Assembly: GCA_017512805.1 (NCBI GenBank)
Contig: JAFWES010000073.1
Coordinates: 1-40,869, forward strand
Direction: 5' to 3'
Origin: Clostridia bacterium
GTDB taxonomy: Bacteria > Bacillota > Clostridia > Christensenellales > Aristaeellaceae
Length of the DNA stretch: 40,869 bases
Below the pieces are notes generated by a model, which had not been told where the DNA came from, searched no databases, and saw only the letters and a list, made by a program, of their open reading frames with translations. Positions 24,126-32,160 of this stretch are shown piece by piece (position 1 is the first letter of the stretch; every line of letters starts with the position of its first letter). The translations under genes were made by a program, and so were the position numbers.

Positions 24126-25586
24126 CTACCCGACCACCATAGACAAAGCGCCGAAAAAAACAAGCAGCAGGAACAGCAGGAATAGTTCCTGCTTCCATCT
24201 TTTTTGCAGAAGTCCGGCGCATTCCCGCATGAAAGCGTTGGGCCAGTACCACCACTTTGTCGCGCTTCCCGTTCCCACGGCCTTCAGACCGGCCTGTCCC
24301 GCCCAGATTCCGCTTCGGAACACATGATAATTGGTGGTCACAAACGCCACCTTGCCATCCGGGTTGATCTGATCGATGATTTTTTTGGAGAAGGCCATAT
24401 TCTGAAATGTATTTTCCGATTCCGCCTCGGGGCGGATCAGATCCGGCGAAAAGCCCTCCCGAATCAGATAACGGCGCATCGCTTCAGACTCCGGCATCGA
24501 TTCATCTTTGCCCTGCCCGCCCGATGGGATCAGAATCGCTTCTTTCCCCTGGAGCTCTTTCTGCATGTTCCAAAGAGCGACTGCCTGGTCAACTCTCCCT
24601 TTCAGCAGGGGAGGAAGCGATCCATCCCTGCGGAACCAGCATCCAAGAATCACGATGAAATCGTTATCCAGCGCAGGCTTCCATCTTGCTGCGGTGATCC
24701 CGCAAACCACAGATCCCGCCAGCATACATTCGCCATATACAAAAATGGTCGCATATACATTTTCCAGGGTGTTCAAAATACGGTATTCCGCCTCAGAGCC
24801 TGAAAAGTCGCGGGAAAAAAGGCAGATTCCGATGGCTTCTCCGATGATGAAAAGCCCGCTGACGATCAGCCCAAGTGTATTGTTCCATACCCGGCGGCGC
24901 TCATGCCTGAGCAGCTCTATATTGCTCACCGCCATCGCGGCCGCAAACAGAATCACGGCCGGCATCGTCAGCACCATAAACTGGCTGCTGGCCCCGTTGA
25001 TCGTGCTGTAAGCCGCGAACATATTATACTCTCCCGGATACAGGATATGCATAATCGTGATCCGCAGCATCAGAATCGCTGTCACCAGCGCAAAAAGAGA
25101 GAAGCCTGAATAATAGATGGAATAGTATGTATAGTACGCCGCCCCTTTGCCCTGGAAATAATGCCAGATCATGATGGCGCTGACCGCAAACCAGAACAGT
25201 GTGACGGCCATCAGGACAGCCGTGTCTCCTGTAAACCCGCCCGAGCTCAGATCAATCACCGTTCCCGCGGGCGTAATCCGAAAGGGCGCGTATGCGATCT
25301 CTTTCCCCTGATCATCCAGAATCAGCAGGTCAGCTACTCCCGCGTGTTCAGCCCGGATCGGTACGCTGATGTGGTTCGAGTGCACTCTGATCTCGCCGAC
25401 CCGGGCAATCTCGGGTCCGTCCATTTGCGCGGTGGGCGGAATTCTGCTTTCCGCAAACCGGGCGGTCTGCCGCTCGGGAACCGGAATCTGCATGGTATAG
25501 GTGCGGAACAGCGTGAACCGGCACAAAATGCAGAATAAAAGCAGCCCAATCGCGCAGACAATAATCTGTTTCGCAGCTTTGCGCAT
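24126..25586 (-). CDS. YdcF/DUF218 (ElyC/SanA-like) membrane protein with N-terminal multi-helix region
   Basis: A 486-residue membrane protein. Near the N-terminus is one membrane helix (IIVCAIGLLLFCILC), then a likely extracytoplasmic segment of about 90 residues, then about five more helices. The DUF218 domain runs from DFIVILGCWFRRDGSLPPLL (conserved G-C/A-x-x-R-D-G-x-x-P-x-L) through IPSGGQGKDESMPESEAM (S-G-G-x-G-x-D-E) and SENTFQNMAFSK (E-x-x-x-x-T-x-x-N) to FVTTNYHVFRSG (T-x-x-x-H-x-x-R). A final C-terminal helix follows. The family is linked to envelope and undecaprenyl-carrier metabolism in E. coli; the substrate here is unknown. ATG 25586 is chosen over TTG 25595 because AAAGGGGG is about 10 nt before it. 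It is single-gene with its own promoter and terminator. Confidence 0.85.
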   Translation of the reverse strand: MRKAAKQIIVCAIGLLLFCILCRFTLFRTYTMQIPVPERQTARFAESRIPPTAQMDGPEIARVGEIRVHSNHISVPIRAEHAGVADLLILDDQGKEIAYAPFRITPAGTVIDLSSGGFTGDTAVLMAVTLFWFAVSAIMIWHYFQGKGAAYYTYYSIYYSGFSLFALVTAILMLRITIMHILYPGEYNMFAAYSTINGASSQFMVLTMPAVILFAAAMAVSNIELLRHERRRVWNNTLGLIVSGLFIIGEAIGICLFSRDFSGSEAEYRILNTLENVYATIFVYGECMLAGSVVCGITAARWKPALDNDFIVILGCWFRRDGSLPPLLKGRVDQAVALWNMQKELQGKEAILIPSGGQGKDESMPESEAMRRYLIREGFSPDLIRPEAESENTFQNMAFSKKIIDQINPDGKVAFVTTNYHVFRSGIWAGQAGLKAVGTGSATKWWYWPNAFMRECAGLLQKRWKQELFLLFLLLVFFGALSMVVG

Positions 25587-25740
25587 TCCCCTCAACCCCC
25601 TTTCCAGTATCCATAAACCGATCCGGCGCCGTCAGGATCTTCTTTGCCAGGCGTTTTCGTTCCTCTGCCGCAATCTCCTCCGGTCCCACCTGTTCACCGG
25701 CGCATGGGCATAACCATCGACCGCGGATGGGAGGATCGTT

Positions 25741-25769
25741 ATTCTACACGATGTTAGCGCCAGAATCAA
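25741..25769 (-). promoter_or_regulatory. Promoter of the YdcF-like gene
   Basis: Minus-strand TTGATT (25764-25769) and TAGAAT (25741-25746) with a 17-nt spacer: four of six and five of six matches. The leader to ATG 25586 is about 150 nt and shows no strong structure. Confidence 0.5.
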
Positions 25770-25948
25770 TTGCTAATCCAATTTGTAGCCCTTGTCTATA
25801 AAGATGTCCCGCTGAATGAAATCAAGTGCATAAAGAAAGAACTGGCTGACGACATTGCTTAACCTAAAGTAACAGGCAAAAACAAAATCAGGGGAGAGTG
25901 ACAGCGTGTAATAATATCTGGTCTGAAAACGGCAGGTCGCTCATCTCA
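25770..25948. other. Intergenic region between the YdcF-like promoter and the AAA-ATPase gene end
   Basis: A plus-strand frame without start (ending TAA at about 25863, reading ALVYKDVPLNEIKCIKKEL near its end) is open for about 35 codons. It is not recognised and probably not expressed. No terminator with a clear T-tract was found for the AAA-ATPase gene. Confidence 0.3.
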
Positions 25949-27538
25949 TCATGCATTCTGGACCAGGCTTACCGCCGCGGCCCAGTCTTTCAGCTTTCTG
26001 GAGTCAGAATCAAAGGAAACGCCGATCTTATAGATCTTTCTGGAGTCCGCAATGAATGGCAGCGCATAATCCTTGCTGTCAATCTGCGCGAGGGCGGCCT
26101 CCGCCGTATCATCCCGCTTAAACTCGAACAGATAGATGTAATCCCTCGTTTGAACCCTGCAGTCTATCCGTCCCGTGTACGTATGCATCTCGCAGAGGCA
26201 AAACTTCCCCAGCAGCGTAAACGTCAGATAAATGACTGCCTGGAAATAATGCTCAAAGGGATCCGTTTCCAGCGTATAGGTGATCCCCGCAAAAAGGCCC
26301 GTCAGCACCTTCCGGATCTGCTCCAGGTCTCCATTTTCGACCGCTTCATCCAGGGTAAAGATGTCCAGCCCGTTCCCCGCCGTGGCCTTCGGCACATAGG
26401 ACGGCATCAGGCTTTCCAGGAATCCGTATCGCACCTCTTCATTCGGAAAACCGAGCGTATATCTTTTCCGTTTTGCGTCATAATCCGTTATCGTCAGATA
26501 TCCTGTCTGATACAGCAGCGGAATCGGATCCATACCATCCCCTGTGTAATCCTTCAATAATGATTCACTGGCATATATCGTCCGATCCGTGAACCTGCGC
26601 ACATCGAAGCTGACATCGTGCAGTCTTTTGACCAGAAAGGTCGGCGTACCCGTCTCAAACCAATACGAACCAAAGTCCTTTGCAAAAAAGCACTTCAGCA
26701 GGCTGTATGGATTATACACGCCCTCGGCATCCGGATAAAAGCAGTACCCGTCATACTGTTTTCTCAGTTCCCCCAGGCACTCCTGCCGGCTCAGTTTCCT
26801 TCTTTGGGCAAGCATATCTATTTCCTGATCGAAACAGCTGCACATTTCAGATTCCGTGATTCCGCACATGCACGCAAAATTCTCATCCAGTGAAATATCG
26901 TTCAGCTGATTCAGATCGCTGAAGATGCTCACCTTATGAAATTTCGACACGCCGGTAATAAAGATGAACTGGATATACTCATCAAAGCTCTTCAAAGTAC
27001 TGAAAAAGCCCTTGAATACCTCCTTGTTATGCGCTTGTAATTCCGGATGATCCATGACATCCAGCAGCGGCTTGTCATATTCATCCACAAGCACAACGCA
27101 GCGAAGGCCAGTCTTTTCTTTCGCTTTTTTCAGCAGTTTTTGGAATCTCTCTCCCACCGTATTCTGGATATTTTCAGATGAATACGCTTCCTCCCATTCC
27201 TGAAGCTGATAATCCAGCTTACGCTCCAGCGCGTCGCTTTCCAGGTAATTGACCCCATTAAAGTCAAAGTAAAACACCGGATAAGATTTCCACGCGTCCG
27301 GATTGCCCGCTTCCAGTTTTTCGATGGCCAGCCCGGCAAACAGGTCCTTTTTTCCTTCCCAGTAAGCTTTCATGGTGGATAGAAGGAGGCTTTTCCCAAA
27401 TCTTCTTGGCCTGCTCAGAAAATAAGGCTTGCCCGCATGAACCAGTCGATAAAGATATTCCGTTTTGTCCACATAGATGTATCCGTCTTTTCTGAGGCCT
27501 TCAAAGCTCTGAATGCCAATCGGAAGTTTTCTGAACAT
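25949..27538 (-). CDS. AAA-ATPase-like / PD-(D/E)XK nuclease superfamily protein (PF09820 + PDDEXK_9 type)
   Basis: A 529-residue cytosolic protein common in gut Bacteroidetes and Clostridia. It opens with LPIGIQSFEGLRKDGYIYVD and KTEYLYRL, the family start. Walker A-like FLSRPRRFGKSLLLST is at about residues 38-53; the Walker B/sensor region is VLVDEYDKPLLD. The C-terminal PD-(D/E)XK-like domain has GRIDCRVQTRDYIYLFEFK (the G-x-I-D ... F-E-F-K core) and AALAQIDSKDYALPF. Function is undetermined: nuclease-linked ATPase, sometimes proposed as defence or selfish-element related. ATG 27538 is the family start; GGGAGAG lies about 10 nt upstream. The gene is intact, monocistronic, and preceded by a long leader from an extended -10 promoter near 27765. 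Confidence 0.88.
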   Translation of the reverse strand: MFRKLPIGIQSFEGLRKDGYIYVDKTEYLYRLVHAGKPYFLSRPRRFGKSLLLSTMKAYWEGKKDLFAGLAIEKLEAGNPDAWKSYPVFYFDFNGVNYLESDALERKLDYQLQEWEEAYSSENIQNTVGERFQKLLKKAKEKTGLRCVVLVDEYDKPLLDVMDHPELQAHNKEVFKGFFSTLKSFDEYIQFIFITGVSKFHKVSIFSDLNQLNDISLDENFACMCGITESEMCSCFDQEIDMLAQRRKLSRQECLGELRKQYDGYCFYPDAEGVYNPYSLLKCFFAKDFGSYWFETGTPTFLVKRLHDVSFDVRRFTDRTIYASESLLKDYTGDGMDPIPLLYQTGYLTITDYDAKRKRYTLGFPNEEVRYGFLESLMPSYVPKATAGNGLDIFTLDEAVENGDLEQIRKVLTGLFAGITYTLETDPFEHYFQAVIYLTFTLLGKFCLCEMHTYTGRIDCRVQTRDYIYLFEFKRDDTAEAALAQIDSKDYALPFIADSRKIYKIGVSFDSDSRKLKDWAAAVSLVQNA

Positions 27539-27764
27539 TCCTTTTTTCTCTCCCTTCAGGGAATCGTTCAGCGATCGAGAAGAAAATATCCAGCATTTTG
27601 TTCTCAGCCTGATATCGCGTCTCTGCCTTTCTTCTCTGAAGCCGCACGTTTGAGATTCAATCTGTCCCGAAGGATCTGCCTGGGAATCAGACTGCACCGC
27701 TGCCCGCGTGAGAAGGCAGTTCTGCAACGTCCGCCCCAAGGACAGCCATTTTAAACCCGGCTAC

Positions 27765-27773
27765 ATCATATCA
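27765..27773 (-). promoter_or_regulatory. Probable extended -10 promoter of the AAA-ATPase gene
   Basis: Minus-strand TGATATGAT is an extended -10 (TATGAT at 27765-27770). No good -35 is present. The leader would be about 220 nt (27539-27758), with no other gene visible in it. Confidence 0.4.
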
Positions 27774-27825
27774 CAGGATTCAAAAAAAGACTACAGTAAA
27801 TTTACGAATCGGGGAATCCGAAGAT

Positions 27826-28035
27826 TCATTCGACGGTGTCCGGGAAGGCGTTGAAGGCAATCGAGGTCACGTGCTCCGGCACAATCACCACCTCCGCGGC
27901 GACGCCCGAGAAGGCTTCGGCCTCGATCTCCGTCAGCATGGCGGGCAGGCGCAGGGCGCGGCCCCTGAATAACGGAACCGCGGCATGGCTTCCCCCCTCC
28001 CGTGCGTGTGAATGGTCGATTTCGGACAAACCCAT
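27826..28035 (-). pseudogene. Remnant of a third BspA-like LRR gene (C-terminal end only)
   Basis: The last 45 or so residues (RLPAMLTEIEAEAFSG, then VVIVPEHVTSIAFNAF) match the C-terminal ends of the two giant BspA-like proteins, notably FTLPAAMTTVEAEAFSG in paralogue 2. The preceding 25 codons (from ATG 28035, GLSEIDHSHAREGGSHA) are unrelated and probably mark the breakpoint. No signal peptide or ribosome site is present. TATAAT on the minus strand at 28034-28039 overlaps the ATG and may be chance. The rest of the gene has been lost. Confidence 0.65.
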
Positions 28036-28100
28036 TATATACCCGCCGCGGCCTTTTGTCCCCCCTCAATTCCAACAGGAAAGGGCTTCATAAAAAATTA

Positions 28101-28120
28101 AATGTCAAGCGCTTGACATT
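28101..28120. promoter_or_regulatory. LacI-family operator of the carbohydrate operon
   Basis: AATGTCAAGCGCTTGACATT is a perfect 20-nt palindrome with the AAGCGCTT core typical of LacI/GalR-family sites; cre sites for CcpA share this core. It covers the -35 hexamer of the operon promoter. The LacI-type regulator encoded at the end of the same operon is the natural ligand; CcpA is the alternative. Confidence 0.8.
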
Positions 28121-28141
28121 TTGAGAAGGACGTGATACCCT
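28113..28141 (+). promoter_or_regulatory. Promoter of the carbohydrate import/esterase operon
   Basis: TTGACA (28113-28118) lies inside the right half of the operator. With a 17-nt spacer the -10 would be TACCCT (28136-28141), a weak match. A perfect -35 with a poor -10 fully buried by an operator suits a tightly repressed, inducible operon. Confidence 0.5.
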
Positions 28142-28191
28142 ATGGACAGCGAAGGGGCGCAGAAGCGTCCCACGAAAGGAGAACAAATAGA

Positions 28192-29490
28192 ATGATGAGA
28201 AAGCTGACGGCAATGATCCTGGCCCTGGCGATGCTGCTGTCCGTGACGGCGGCGTTCGCGGAGGAGACCCACGAACCGGTGACCATTTCCTACTACTCCA
28301 CCCAGGCGGGCGTGGATGACGAGACGGTGGCCACGCTGGCGAAATTCATGGAGCAGTATCCCTGGATCACGGTGAACTACTATCCCTGCGGCGATGATCA
28401 GCTGGCGGCCTGGCTGGCGCTCTATTCCGCCAACACCGCGCCGACCGTGTCCCTGCTGGACTGCGGCCAGATCCTGAACTATTCCGACTATCTGATGGAT
28501 CTGACCCAGGCGGAGGATCCTTCCTTCTTCGACCATGTGCTCAGCGGCGTGGAGTTCTTCCAGAAGGAAGGCAGCGACGCGATCTACGGCATTCCCGGAA
28601 GCTATCAGGGCTTCAGCCTGCTGTACAACAAGACCATCGTGAAGAAGGTCTTCGGCGAGGATTTCGACGTGGACACCGTGAACACGGTGGACAAGCTGGT
28701 GGAATTCCTGGACAAGATCGAGGCTGAGGGCATCCCCTCCACAGTGGTGTTCAGCGCGGACTGGGCCCTGGGCGCCCACTACCTGGGCTGCCAGCTGTTC
28801 TCCGAATGGCTGGGCGACAAGGCCACCCAGCGGAAGGTGCTGGCGGATCTGAAGGACGGAAACTACAGCCTGATCGAGAACGAACACTTCAATAACCTGA
28901 TGGACGTGTTTGACATCCTGAAGGAGCGGAACATCAACAAGGCGGATCCCCTGGCGGACACCCAGGAGGGCGATCTGGAAATGCTGGCCCACGGCAAGGT
29001 GGCGACCATGTTCCAGGGCGACTGGAACTGGCTGGTGCTGCGGACCTTCGAGAACCGGGACGAACTGGGCATCATGCATCTGCCCCTGACCAACGACCCC
29101 GAGGACGCCCGGAACTCCATGATCCTGGGCTCCTGCCCCAAGGGCTACGCGGTGGACACCTATCAGAACACCCCCGAGCAGCAGGCCGCGGGCGTGCTGC
29201 TGGCCCAGTGGCTGGCCCTTTCTCCCGAAGGCGAGGACTTCATGGTCCGGCTGATCGGCTCCACGCTGCCCTTTGACAACGTGACCGCCGTGAACGAGAA
29301 CCCCCTGGCTGTTTCCACCCAGGATTATCTGAACAAGGGACGCATCCTGGACTGCAGCACCTATCTGTGCGAAGGCCCCACGGACTTCTGGCTGATGGTG
29401 GGCCCCTTCATGCAGGCGTATCTGGCCGGGCAGATGGATCGGGCGACCCTGGCCAGCGAAATCCAGGACTACTTCGCGGATCTGGACTGA
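28192..29490 (+). CDS. ABC transporter extracellular solute-binding protein (sugar, family 1)
   Basis: A 432-residue exported binding protein. Residues 1-23 are a signal peptide ending in AFA before EETHEP. There is no lipobox Cys, unusual for a Gram-positive binding protein, which is normally a lipoprotein; attachment or release is therefore unclear. The mature part has the family-1 pattern: VTISYYSTQAG, the hinge DAIYGIPGSYQGFSLLYNK, then GKVATMFQGDWNW and a Trp/Tyr-rich sugar pocket. It feeds the two permeases downstream. The start is ATG 28192 after AAAGGAG (28175-28181); the frame extends upstream to 28132 without a ribosome site. It is first in the operon behind the LacI-type operator. 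Confidence 0.92.
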   Translation: MMRKLTAMILALAMLLSVTAAFAEETHEPVTISYYSTQAGVDDETVATLAKFMEQYPWITVNYYPCGDDQLAAWLALYSANTAPTVSLLDCGQILNYSDYLMDLTQAEDPSFFDHVLSGVEFFQKEGSDAIYGIPGSYQGFSLLYNKTIVKKVFGEDFDVDTVNTVDKLVEFLDKIEAEGIPSTVVFSADWALGAHYLGCQLFSEWLGDKATQRKVLADLKDGNYSLIENEHFNNLMDVFDILKERNINKADPLADTQEGDLEMLAHGKVATMFQGDWNWLVLRTFENRDELGIMHLPLTNDPEDARNSMILGSCPKGYAVDTYQNTPEQQAAGVLLAQWLALSPEGEDFMVRLIGSTLPFDNVTAVNENPLAVSTQDYLNKGRILDCSTYLCEGPTDFWLMVGPFMQAYLAGQMDRATLASEIQDYFADLD

Positions 29491-29520
29491 CACATAGAAG
29501 CTGATTCATGGAAGAGAACA

Positions 29521-29596
29521 CCGCGCGGGGCCGGCGGAAAGCCGGTCCCCGCGGTGAATCCAAAGGAAGCGGCAGGGCAGGAGGTTCTGCCCTGCC
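29521..29596 (+). terminator. Two strong intergenic hairpins between binding-protein and permease genes
   Basis: Hairpin 1: arms at 29521-29535 and 29541-29554 (CCGCG...CGCGG, GC-rich, loop GGAAA). Hairpin 2: GGCAGGGCAG (29571-29580) and CTGCCCTGCC (29587-29596), a perfect 10-bp stem with a 6-nt loop. Neither has a long T-tract. In sugar ABC operons such hairpins protect the binding-protein mRNA and lower permease expression; that role is inferred. Confidence 0.6.
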
Positions 29597-29623
29597 GTTT
29601 CCGGATTTACGGGAGGAATAAGG

Positions 29624-30505
29624 ATGCTGACGAGGCGCGGCTGGGACACCTGGAAACTGATTCTGCTTTTCTTCTGTCCCGCATTGTTTGTATGGCTGAC
29701 GGCCATGGTAATTCCGTTTCTGTACGGCATCTTCATTTCCTTCACGAAATGGGATGGCATCTCGACGGAATACACCATGGTGGGCGTGGCCAACTATACG
29801 AAGGTATTCGGCACCAGTAAGTTCTGGCTTTCCCTGCAGCGGACGGGGATCTACACCATTGGCACGGTGGCGCTGAGCAACCTGTTGGGGCTGATCCTGG
29901 GGCTGCTGCTGACCAGCTCCCTGAAGGGGAGGAACATCTTCCGGACGGCGATCTACGTGCCGAACGTGGTGGGCGGCGTGGCCATGGGCTATATCTGGCA
30001 GTATATCTTCATCTACGGCTTCACGAAGATCGGCCAGAGCCTGGGGATTTCTTGGCTGAGCACCTCCATGCTCTCGGATCCTACGGGGGCCATGGTGGCG
30101 CTGATCCTGGTTTCCTCCTGGCAGCTGTCGGCCTATCTGATGATCATCTACGTGGCTGGGTTCACCAACGTTCCGGGCGAGCTGGTGGAGGCGGCCCGGG
30201 TGGACGGGGCGACGGCCTGGGGCGTGTTCTGGCATGTGCGGATGCCCATGATCCGGCCCTCCATCACGATCTGCCTGTTCCTGGCCATCGTGCGGTCCTT
30301 CATGGTGTTTGATGTAAACCTGTCTCTGACGGACGGGGGGCCCTTCAATTCCACGGAGCTGATTGCCCTGCGGATCTACAACACGGCCTTTGTCAGCCTG
30401 AAGTTCGGCAACGCCCAGGCCCAGGCGGTGATCCTCTTCGTGATCGTGGCCATCATCTCCGTCCTGCAGGCCTATTTCACCCAGAAGAAGGAGGTGCAGC
30501 TGTAA
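29624..30505 (+). CDS. Sugar ABC transporter permease (MalF/UgpA type)
   Basis: A 293-residue integral membrane protein with six predicted helices, from LILLFFCPALFVWLTAMVIP to AVILFVIVAIISVLQAYF. The EAA loop ELVEAARVDGATAWGVFWHV contacts the ATPase; FTKWDGI and VGVANYTKVF are family landmarks in the first loop. GGGAGGA precedes ATG 29624. Its stop overlaps the start of the second permease (TAATG at 30503-30507). It forms a heterodimer with that protein in the CUT1 importer. No ATPase gene is in the operon, so a shared MsmK/MalK-type ATPase encoded elsewhere is expected. Confidence 0.93.
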   Translation: MLTRRGWDTWKLILLFFCPALFVWLTAMVIPFLYGIFISFTKWDGISTEYTMVGVANYTKVFGTSKFWLSLQRTGIYTIGTVALSNLLGLILGLLLTSSLKGRNIFRTAIYVPNVVGGVAMGYIWQYIFIYGFTKIGQSLGISWLSTSMLSDPTGAMVALILVSSWQLSAYLMIIYVAGFTNVPGELVEAARVDGATAWGVFWHVRMPMIRPSITICLFLAIVRSFMVFDVNLSLTDGGPFNSTELIALRIYNTAFVSLKFGNAQAQAVILFVIVAIISVLQAYFTQKKEVQL

Positions 30506-31335
30506 TGGTGGAGCGGAAATCCCTGAAATACTGGCTGCTGGCGCTGGCGCTGGTGATGACGGTCTTCTATCTGTTCCCCCTGGTGCTGGTGGGCATGAAC
30601 TCCGTGAAGACCACGGGGGAATTCACCACCAACCCCTTCAGCCTGCCGACCCGCCTGGTGACGGAGAACTACCCCCAGGCCTTCAGCCAGATGCATTTTC
30701 TGTCAGCCCTGGGGAATACCCTGATCCTGACGGTGTCCATCTGCGTGCTGGTGGCGGTGCTGGGATCCATGGCGGCCTATGTGGTGAGCCGGGTGAAGAG
30801 CAGATTTGTGTCCTTCTTCTATTACCTGATGATCGCCTCCATGTGCGCCCCCTTTCAGGCCTTCATGATCCCGCTGGTGAAGCTGTACGCCGCCCAGCTG
30901 GGCTTTACCAACAGCCTGATTCCGGTGATTTACATCGCCGTGGGGCTGAATATGGCGTTTTCCACCTTCCTGGTCCGGGGGTTCCTGAACAGCATCCCCA
31001 TGGAGATTGACCAGGCGGCCATGATCGACGGCTGCGGCAGCGTCCGGCTCTTTTTCAAGATCATTCTGCCCATGCTGACCCCCATCGAGGTGACCCTGCT
31101 GGTGTTCATCGCCATGGGCATCTGGAATGACTACCTGCTGTCCAGCCTGTTCCTGCAGACCCAGGACATGCGGACCCTGCCCATGATGATCCGGGTGTTC
31201 TGCGCCCAGTATTCCACGGACTATTCCCCCATGATGGCGGGGCTGGTGATGTCCATCGCGCCGATGCTGATTTTCTATCTGGTGTGCCAGAAGCAGATCC
31301 TGGCCGGGGTGGTCCAGGGCAGCGTGAAGGGATAA
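30505..31335 (+). CDS. Sugar ABC transporter permease (MalG/UgpE type)
   Basis: A 276-residue partner permease with six predicted helices (first: WLLALALVMTVFYLFPLVLV). The EAA loop is EIDQAAMIDGCGSVRLFFKI, and TNSLIPVIYIAVGLNMAFST, the typical stretch of MalG-type proteins, precedes it. ATG 30505 overlaps the TAA of the first permease by one base, and GGAGG lies about 12 nt upstream, so the pair is translationally coupled. It completes the membrane part of the importer. A 33-nt gap with its own GAGGAGG leads to the first esterase gene. Confidence 0.93.
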   Translation: MVERKSLKYWLLALALVMTVFYLFPLVLVGMNSVKTTGEFTTNPFSLPTRLVTENYPQAFSQMHFLSALGNTLILTVSICVLVAVLGSMAAYVVSRVKSRFVSFFYYLMIASMCAPFQAFMIPLVKLYAAQLGFTNSLIPVIYIAVGLNMAFSTFLVRGFLNSIPMEIDQAAMIDGCGSVRLFFKIILPMLTPIEVTLLVFIAMGIWNDYLLSSLFLQTQDMRTLPMMIRVFCAQYSTDYSPMMAGLVMSIAPMLIFYLVCQKQILAGVVQGSVKG

Positions 31336-31368
31336 AACCGGGTAAAAACGAACGAGGAGGAATGGGGT

Positions 31369-32160
31369 ATGGCCACGATTCACATGAACTTCCGATCGGA
31401 CTGCATCTCCCGCAGCGTGTATCCGATGGTCTTTCTGCCGGACCTGAACATGTGGCGGGATGTGGAGCCGCCCTATCCGACGCTGTATTTCCTCAACGGC
31501 TATTCCGGCGGGGGAACGGAGACCGCCATGTTCACCAACATCGCCCTGTATGCCATGCGCTACGGGGTGGCGGTGGTGCTGCCGGACGGGGAGAATTCCT
31601 TCTATGTGGACGATGAGAAGCGGGGAGCGATGTTCAGCCGTTTCGTGGGGGAGGAGCTGGTGGAGGTGACCCGCTCGGTGCTGCCCCTGAGCGCCCGGCG
31701 GGAGGACACCTGGATCGGCGGCATCTCCATGGGGGGCTACGGGGCGCTGGTGAACGGGCTGCGGTTCTCCGAAAGGTTCTCGAAAATCGGCATGCTGTCC
31801 CCGGCCCTGGGGCTTCGGCGGCCGGAGGCCCCGGCTGCCCCGACGGAAGAGGAACACCTGATTCCGGAAGGGGAGCTGCTGGAGACCCTGGGCAGCTGGG
31901 AAACGTATCAGGGCTCCTACAGGGATTATGAGTCGGCCCTGCGCCGCATGACGGCGGAGGGAAAGGACGTCCCGGAGATGCTGCTGGCCATCGGCAGGGA
32001 GGACTTCCTCTGGAAGGCCGCCCTGGATTTCCGGGAAACATGCGGGGCGCTCCGGGCGCCGCTGCGGTGGTACGAAGGCCCCGGCGCCCATGATCACACC
32101 TTCTGGAAGCAGGCGATGGATCCCCTGTTCCAGTTCCTGACGGGAAAGGAGGATGCCTGA
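31369..32160 (+). CDS. Cytosolic esterase, Esterase_D/tributyrin-esterase-like (first of two)
   Basis: A 263-residue alpha/beta hydrolase without signal peptide. PTLYFLNGYSGGGTE holds the oxyanion hole and VVLPDGENSFYVD the family strand. GGISMGGYGALVNG is the nucleophile elbow with Ser. AIGREDFLW gives the acid Asp and PGAHDHTFWKQ the His, a complete triad. GAGGAGG at 31354-31360 fixes ATG 31369. It is in the importer operon, with its stop overlapping the next esterase start (TGATG at 32158-32162). Position implies that it removes ester groups (acetyl or other acyl) from the imported saccharide; substrate is inferred from context only. Confidence 0.9.
   Translation: MATIHMNFRSDCISRSVYPMVFLPDLNMWRDVEPPYPTLYFLNGYSGGGTETAMFTNIALYAMRYGVAVVLPDGENSFYVDDEKRGAMFSRFVGEELVEVTRSVLPLSARREDTWIGGISMGGYGALVNGLRFSERFSKIGMLSPALGLRRPEAPAAPTEEEHLIPEGELLETLGSWETYQGSYRDYESALRRMTAEGKDVPEMLLAIGREDFLWKAALDFRETCGALRAPLRWYEGPGAHDHTFWKQAMDPLFQFLTGKEDA

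Noticed and set aside
28105-29493. A 462-codon minus-strand frame, with similar long frames at 30703-32097 and 9780-11192 (minus) and 33933-36068 (plus)
   Set aside because: Each is antisense to a gene with clear family motifs. Translations are His/Gln/Arg-rich shadow sequence without ribosome sites.
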